Origin: Salvelinus alpinus
Taxonomy: Eukaryota; Chordata; Actinopteri; Salmoniformes; Salmonidae
Length of the DNA stretch: 64,000 bases
Assembly: GCF_045679555.1 (NCBI RefSeq)
Contig: NC_092098.1
Coordinates: 15,080,538 to 15,144,537, forward strand
Reading direction: 5' to 3'
Below the pieces are notes generated by a model that was not told the origin of the DNA, ran no database searches, and saw nothing but the letters and a program-made list of their open reading frames with translations. Position 1 is the first letter of the stretch; each line of letters begins with the position of its first letter. Of the stretch, positions 58,800 through 64,000 are shown one piece after another. The position numbers were made by a program, and so were the translations under genes.

Positions 58800-58983
58800 C
58801 TGAAGACCGCAGCGACAGAGAGACAGACAGAGTTAAACAGATATATTGACCAGGGGCGTTGATAGAGGGGGGTCATGGGTTGGCACCCTCCCATTCTCAT
58901 TGGGTCAGAGCGCTGTCAGTCTGGCTCAGATTGGAGAGGAAAGGTTGGTGCGTTTGTTCTGGCATTCAAGCAGTATCAGGGCT

Positions 58984-59345
58984 GGCTTTAGGACCTTTAA
59001 GACCAGACAGCTCAGAGGCAGCGGGCAGGCTGTTTAGCGGTATTAGAGGTTGGCTTTAGGGCTATGGAGAGCAGACAGCTCAGAGGCAGCGGGCAGGCTG
59101 TTTAGCGGTATTAGAGGTTGGCTTTAGGACCATGGAGAGCAGACAGCTCAGAGGCAGCGGGCAGGCTGTTTAGCGATATTAGGGGTTGGCTTTAGGACCA
59201 TGGAGAGCAGACAGCTCAGAGGCAGCGGGCAGGCTGTTTAGCGGTAGTAGAGGTTGGCTTTCGGACCTTTAAGACCAGACTGCTCAGAGGCAGTGGGCAG
59301 GCTGTTTAGCGGTATTAGGGGTTGGCTTTAGGACCATGGAGAGCA
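58984..59345. repeat. 68-bp minisatellite, about five to six copies
   Basis: TTGGCTTTAGGACC-type starts occur at exact 68-bp spacing (58984, 59052, 59120, 59188, 59256, 59324). Each unit contains CTCAGAGGCAGCGGGCAGG and TGTTTAGCGGTATTAG with few substitutions. It lies in a robo1 intron. Confidence 0.95.
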
Positions 59346-59961
59346 GATTGTCCAGATGCAGTGAACAGCGCAACTTCTCTCTCAGTTGATGAAGTGCAGA
59401 GGTGGAAGATGGCTACGTAACTGCTGCTTGACTTGAAAAGGAAATTGGGCAGAGCTAGTGTGTAGCAGTTATTTGCTGTATGTCATGTTTTTGTAGAATG
59501 GTGGGTATGTCCCGTATCGACTGAGGTGAATGAAGCTACAGCAGCCGAGGTGATAATGGCTGGAGATATTTTTGTTTGTTTTTGCTGTTCTCCAAATAGC
59601 ATTTTAGAGCTTATAAAATAAAAAATACAGTAAATGAGCTTTAACTTTCATAAAATCCAGTTCCCACTGAACATGTATCCAACTTGAATATTTTCCCTAT
59701 GTTAATTTTCAAATGTATTTATTTGAATAGATTAGGGCATTGTAGTTTAAGCGAATTTTTAACGCTATTTGTGATACAATTTGTTGATTTTCCATGAATG
59801 GTTCTTGGTCCCCAATCCCCCCCCCCCCCCCCCCCCATGAAAAAGTTCCTTGAAAAGCCCCTGATGTTGACTTGTTGACTACACAGAGTAAAACAAATAA
59901 ACAAAAAAAGTATTAACTTCCCGAAATACCCTCTGCTACTGTAAGTCTCCAATCCTCTCAC
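59346..59961. other. robo1 intron, unique sequence
   Basis: A C run lies at about 59816-59836. No element or exon recognised. Confidence 0.6.
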
Positions 59962-60309
59962 CTTTATTAAGCCTGTTGTTCTGCTCCATGATGTTGTACT
60001 GCATCTGTGTTTTCTGCAGGTGGGAGGGGGGCTGGTTCCAACAGCGTATGTCAGGGGCCCCGGCCCCAGCTGCTGCAGCCTTGTTCAGGATGCTGGACTG
60101 GATGAGCTGGGTGGTGGCATAGGGGGTGGGCTCGTAGGGGGTGGGCGGCCCCCCCCCTGGGCCCACGTAGCACAGGCTGGGGTTGTTGAAAGTCTTGAGC
60201 TCGTTAAGTTTGTTGGAGAGGTCCACGTCGCTGTACACAGCCTGCTCAGGCCCCTGTAGACCGCCCTGCAGCTTCTCCAGCTGGCTGCCATAGTTGGCGA
60301 TGCAGTCGG
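59962..60309 (-). CDS. robo1: robo1 exon: CC0 and CC1 motifs
   Basis: Reads DCIANYGSQLEKLQGG, VYSDVDLSNKLNELKTFNNP (the CC0-type tyrosine region), YEPTPYATTQLIQSS (CC1), a poly-Ala stretch and MQYNIMEQNNRLNKG. These motifs in this order are Robo1-specific, and robo2 lacks VYSDVDLSNK. Acceptor CCATAG, donor GTGAGA. Confidence 0.96.
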
Positions 60310-60485
60310 CTATGGAAAGGAGACCACATGGGGTTAGGTCTAGTAAAACTTTACCCCTTCATTAAACCTTCATTAACCCTTCAGGAAGTCAAGTCATATA
60401 CATAACACCATCAATTATCATGTTTTATGTTGAAGCCATGTTTGTTTTTCCATCGCTCATTTGATTTGCATTATATCACTATATA

Positions 60486-62080
<1,595 letters not shown>

Positions 62081-62150
62081 TACCATATGTTCCACTACTG
62101 GGACCTGACCAGTATCACCAGAAGAGGTTTGTAGCTGTAACGTTACTGAC

Positions 62151-62305
62151 CTGGGCGGCTGTAGGTGGTCATGTTGCTGTCGCTGGTGCCGTTGCCACTG
62201 TTGCAGCAGTTGATGTTGCAGTCTTTGTGGTTGGCACATGCGTTGGGCCAGGAGTCTGCCAGCCACGGCTGGTTTACACTCTCCCCCATGTTCAGCAGCC
62301 CAGGT
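62151..62305 (-). CDS. robo1: robo1 exon: WLADSWPN exon
   Basis: Reads [20 protein letters not shown], then [20 protein letters not shown] and MTTYSRP. The DCSISCC-like and SDSN-TTYSRP blocks are typical of Robo1 and absent from Robo2. Acceptor GGTTCAG, donor GTCAGT. Confidence 0.96.
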
Positions 62306-62599
62306 CTGAACCAGAACCAGAACCACACAACCAGAACCATTATCATACAGAACATGCTTTACTCCAAGTCAAGTAAACAGGGTTTCAGTCACGGATGGGT
62401 ATGGGAGTTTCTGTCCTTTGTCAGTTATTAGACAGGGAGAGATCTCCCTCTGGTGGTTAGAGTAGGGAATACTCTGTTGTTGCTTCTACAACTTTCCCTC
62501 CTGCATTTCTCAAACGCCATAATAAGTGCTATATAGACAGTGAGAAAAGCCTATCTGGTAAAGTGTCCACATATAACCACACATTGGGATGCCCCTTAC

Positions 62600-62642
62600 C
62601 TCCCAGCACTGCAGACAGACTCTCCTCCTCTCTGATAGGCCA
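62600..62642 (-). CDS. robo1: robo1 short cytoplasmic exon
   Basis: 43 nt reading VAYQRGGESVCSAG plus two bases of an arginine codon completed in the next exon. It corresponds to VTYQRGGEAVSSGG of vertebrate Robo1. Acceptor GATTCAG, donor GTAAGG. Confidence 0.93.
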
Positions 62643-62778
62643 CTGAATCAAACAAAGAGAACAAATGTGAGAAACACAAGAAAAAAACCTGCATATAAAA
62701 GAGGAACTCCAGGTTGGTGTGACCTGTCTGTCACTCTGTACTCATACAGCTGTCCTTTCTTCAGTCTGACTCACAACT

Positions 62779-62925
<147 letters not shown>

Positions 62926-62950
62926 AACCCACACACGTAACCCACACACG

Positions 62951-63621
62951 GGGCACTTAGCATTGAGAGGTGTACATGCAGATAAACAAAATCAGTCTGA
63001 TAGCTTTAACCATGATATCTTGGCCCTGAGTCACACTTCACAGTGAGCGATCCCCCTGCAATTCAGACACATCCTCTTCACTGGAGGGTGAGTCACCTCA
63101 ACCACATGATTAGATACACTATCCTACGGCTACAGTACAGTCAGTACGTGAAGGACAAGTGGGAACATGGGACTGTATTTATGCCTCTCTTCTCGTCACA
63201 AAGCATAGTGACTCAGCAGCACTATCTGCCCTTGCTGTGTGTCGGTTGTCTATGTCTGGTCTAAGAGGGTGGAACAGGGAGGGGCTTATGACCTCTTTAG
63301 GAGCTGTCTGTCACCTGATTCACATTATGTCAGAACATCACTTCATAGCTCTTTACTGACCTCCCTCTGCAAGATTTGATTTTAAAAGATTGGTTTATGG
63401 ATGTGAGGCCACCTAACTTATACACTAAGTCCATTAGCTGTTTGTATATGGGAATAGCTTGGCCTTGAGTGCTGCGAGAAACAGAGTACATAGGGAGAGA
63501 ACTGTGTTTGTGTACAGGCATCTCTGAATCATAGGAGCTTCAAGTTCAGTACACACATGGGTAAATAACTGTGCATTCAGCACTCAAATACATGTTTACA
63601 GCAGAATACAGCCATACATAC
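62951..63621. other. robo1 intron, unique sequence
   Basis: Nothing recognised. Confidence 0.55.
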
Positions 63622-63648
63622 CTGTAGGAGTGAAAGTGAATGATGGAA
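63622..63648 (-). CDS. robo1: robo1 27-nt juxtamembrane microexon
   Basis: robo1 encodes the Slit receptor Roundabout-1, a growth-cone membrane protein that mediates midline repulsion. Only its cytoplasmic half lies in this window. This exon sits between GTTCCTGCAG and GTATG on the minus strand and reads VPSFTFTPT, part of the optional insert (GIRKVPSFTFTPT) of some vertebrate Robo1 isoforms. Its phase allows inclusion or skipping. Upstream transmembrane and ectodomain exons lie beyond 64000. The eleven robo1 exons here join in phase to the stop at 56495. Assignment to Robo1 rests on [30 protein letters not shown] and DILPY blocks. Confidence 0.9.
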
Positions 63649-64000
63649 CTGCAGGAACAAACCCAGGGCCAAACAGGGAGGGAAGGAGAGAAAAAAGAGA
63701 TGGCAGAGAAAGTGAGAAGAAGGGTCATTTATTGATAGCAAAATATACATTTCGTAAGCCTGTGGAGAAAAAAAAACTAAAACCGGCAGACATATTGGCG
63801 CGCACACGCACACTCAAACGCACGCGTACGCACACACACACGCATCAATCACCACCGCGGTGGTCTCAGGAACAAGTGGCCTTGTGGATAATGGAGGTCA
63901 CATGGGGCAGAGCGAGGGCGATAACAGTGATAGAACACATGTCATAATACCTGGCTGACAGGCCTGTCCCTACTCTAACTGTGTTTCACCAGGGAGAGGG
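63649..64000. other. robo1 intron at window edge
   Basis: A short (CA)n run lies at about 63830-63842. No exon recognised. The transmembrane exon must lie further along. Confidence 0.6.

Overview
The window looks like salmonid fish nuclear DNA. Two HpaI-type tRNA-derived SINEs, a longer tRNA-derived SINE, several Tc1/mariner families, LINE tails and abundant long (CA)n tracts are typical of Salmo/Oncorhynchus-type genomes. No species is claimed. No tRNA, rRNA or CRISPR locus was found.

The two real genes are paralogous axon-guidance receptors in convergent, tail-to-tail orientation. On the plus strand (5662-35583) lie 18 exons of robo2, from the fifth Ig domain through three fibronectin-III domains and the transmembrane segment to the long proline-rich cytoplasmic tail with the CC1, CC2 and CC3 type motifs. 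The exons for Ig1-4 lie upstream of the window. On the minus strand (63648 down to 56495) lie 11 exons of robo1, from a 27-nt juxtamembrane microexon through the cytoplasmic tail to the stop codon. Its ectodomain and transmembrane exons lie beyond position 64000. Splice sites and reading phases were tracked by eye through every exon and are consistent throughout. The human ROBO2/ROBO1 pair has the same convergent order, so this is conserved synteny with a gap of only about 21 kb.

Region by region: 1-5660 is intron with a decayed L1/Tx1-type LINE split by a piggyBac-like element with TTAA ends. 5662-18713 holds robo2 exons 1-13 (numbered within the window). 18714-27446 is one large intron packed with a hAT relic, three Tc1-type elements (one a long foldback inside a LINE) and an LTR-like repeat. 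27447-35583 holds the remaining robo2 exons. 35584-56494 is the intergenic space: partial duplications, MITEs, a 5S-rRNA-like SINE, two LINE tails, a very young non-autonomous LTR element (41128-44258) carrying a 724-codon proline-rich repeat ORF, and a long interrupted palindrome. 56495-64000 is robo1, with a second Tc1 copy and a 68-bp minisatellite in its introns.

The most unusual object is the LTR element at 41128-44258. It has 486-bp LTRs differing at one base, a 5-bp target duplication, a purine tract and no recognisable pol. Its only large ORF begins inside the 5' LTR and is built of 24- and 27-bp repeats.
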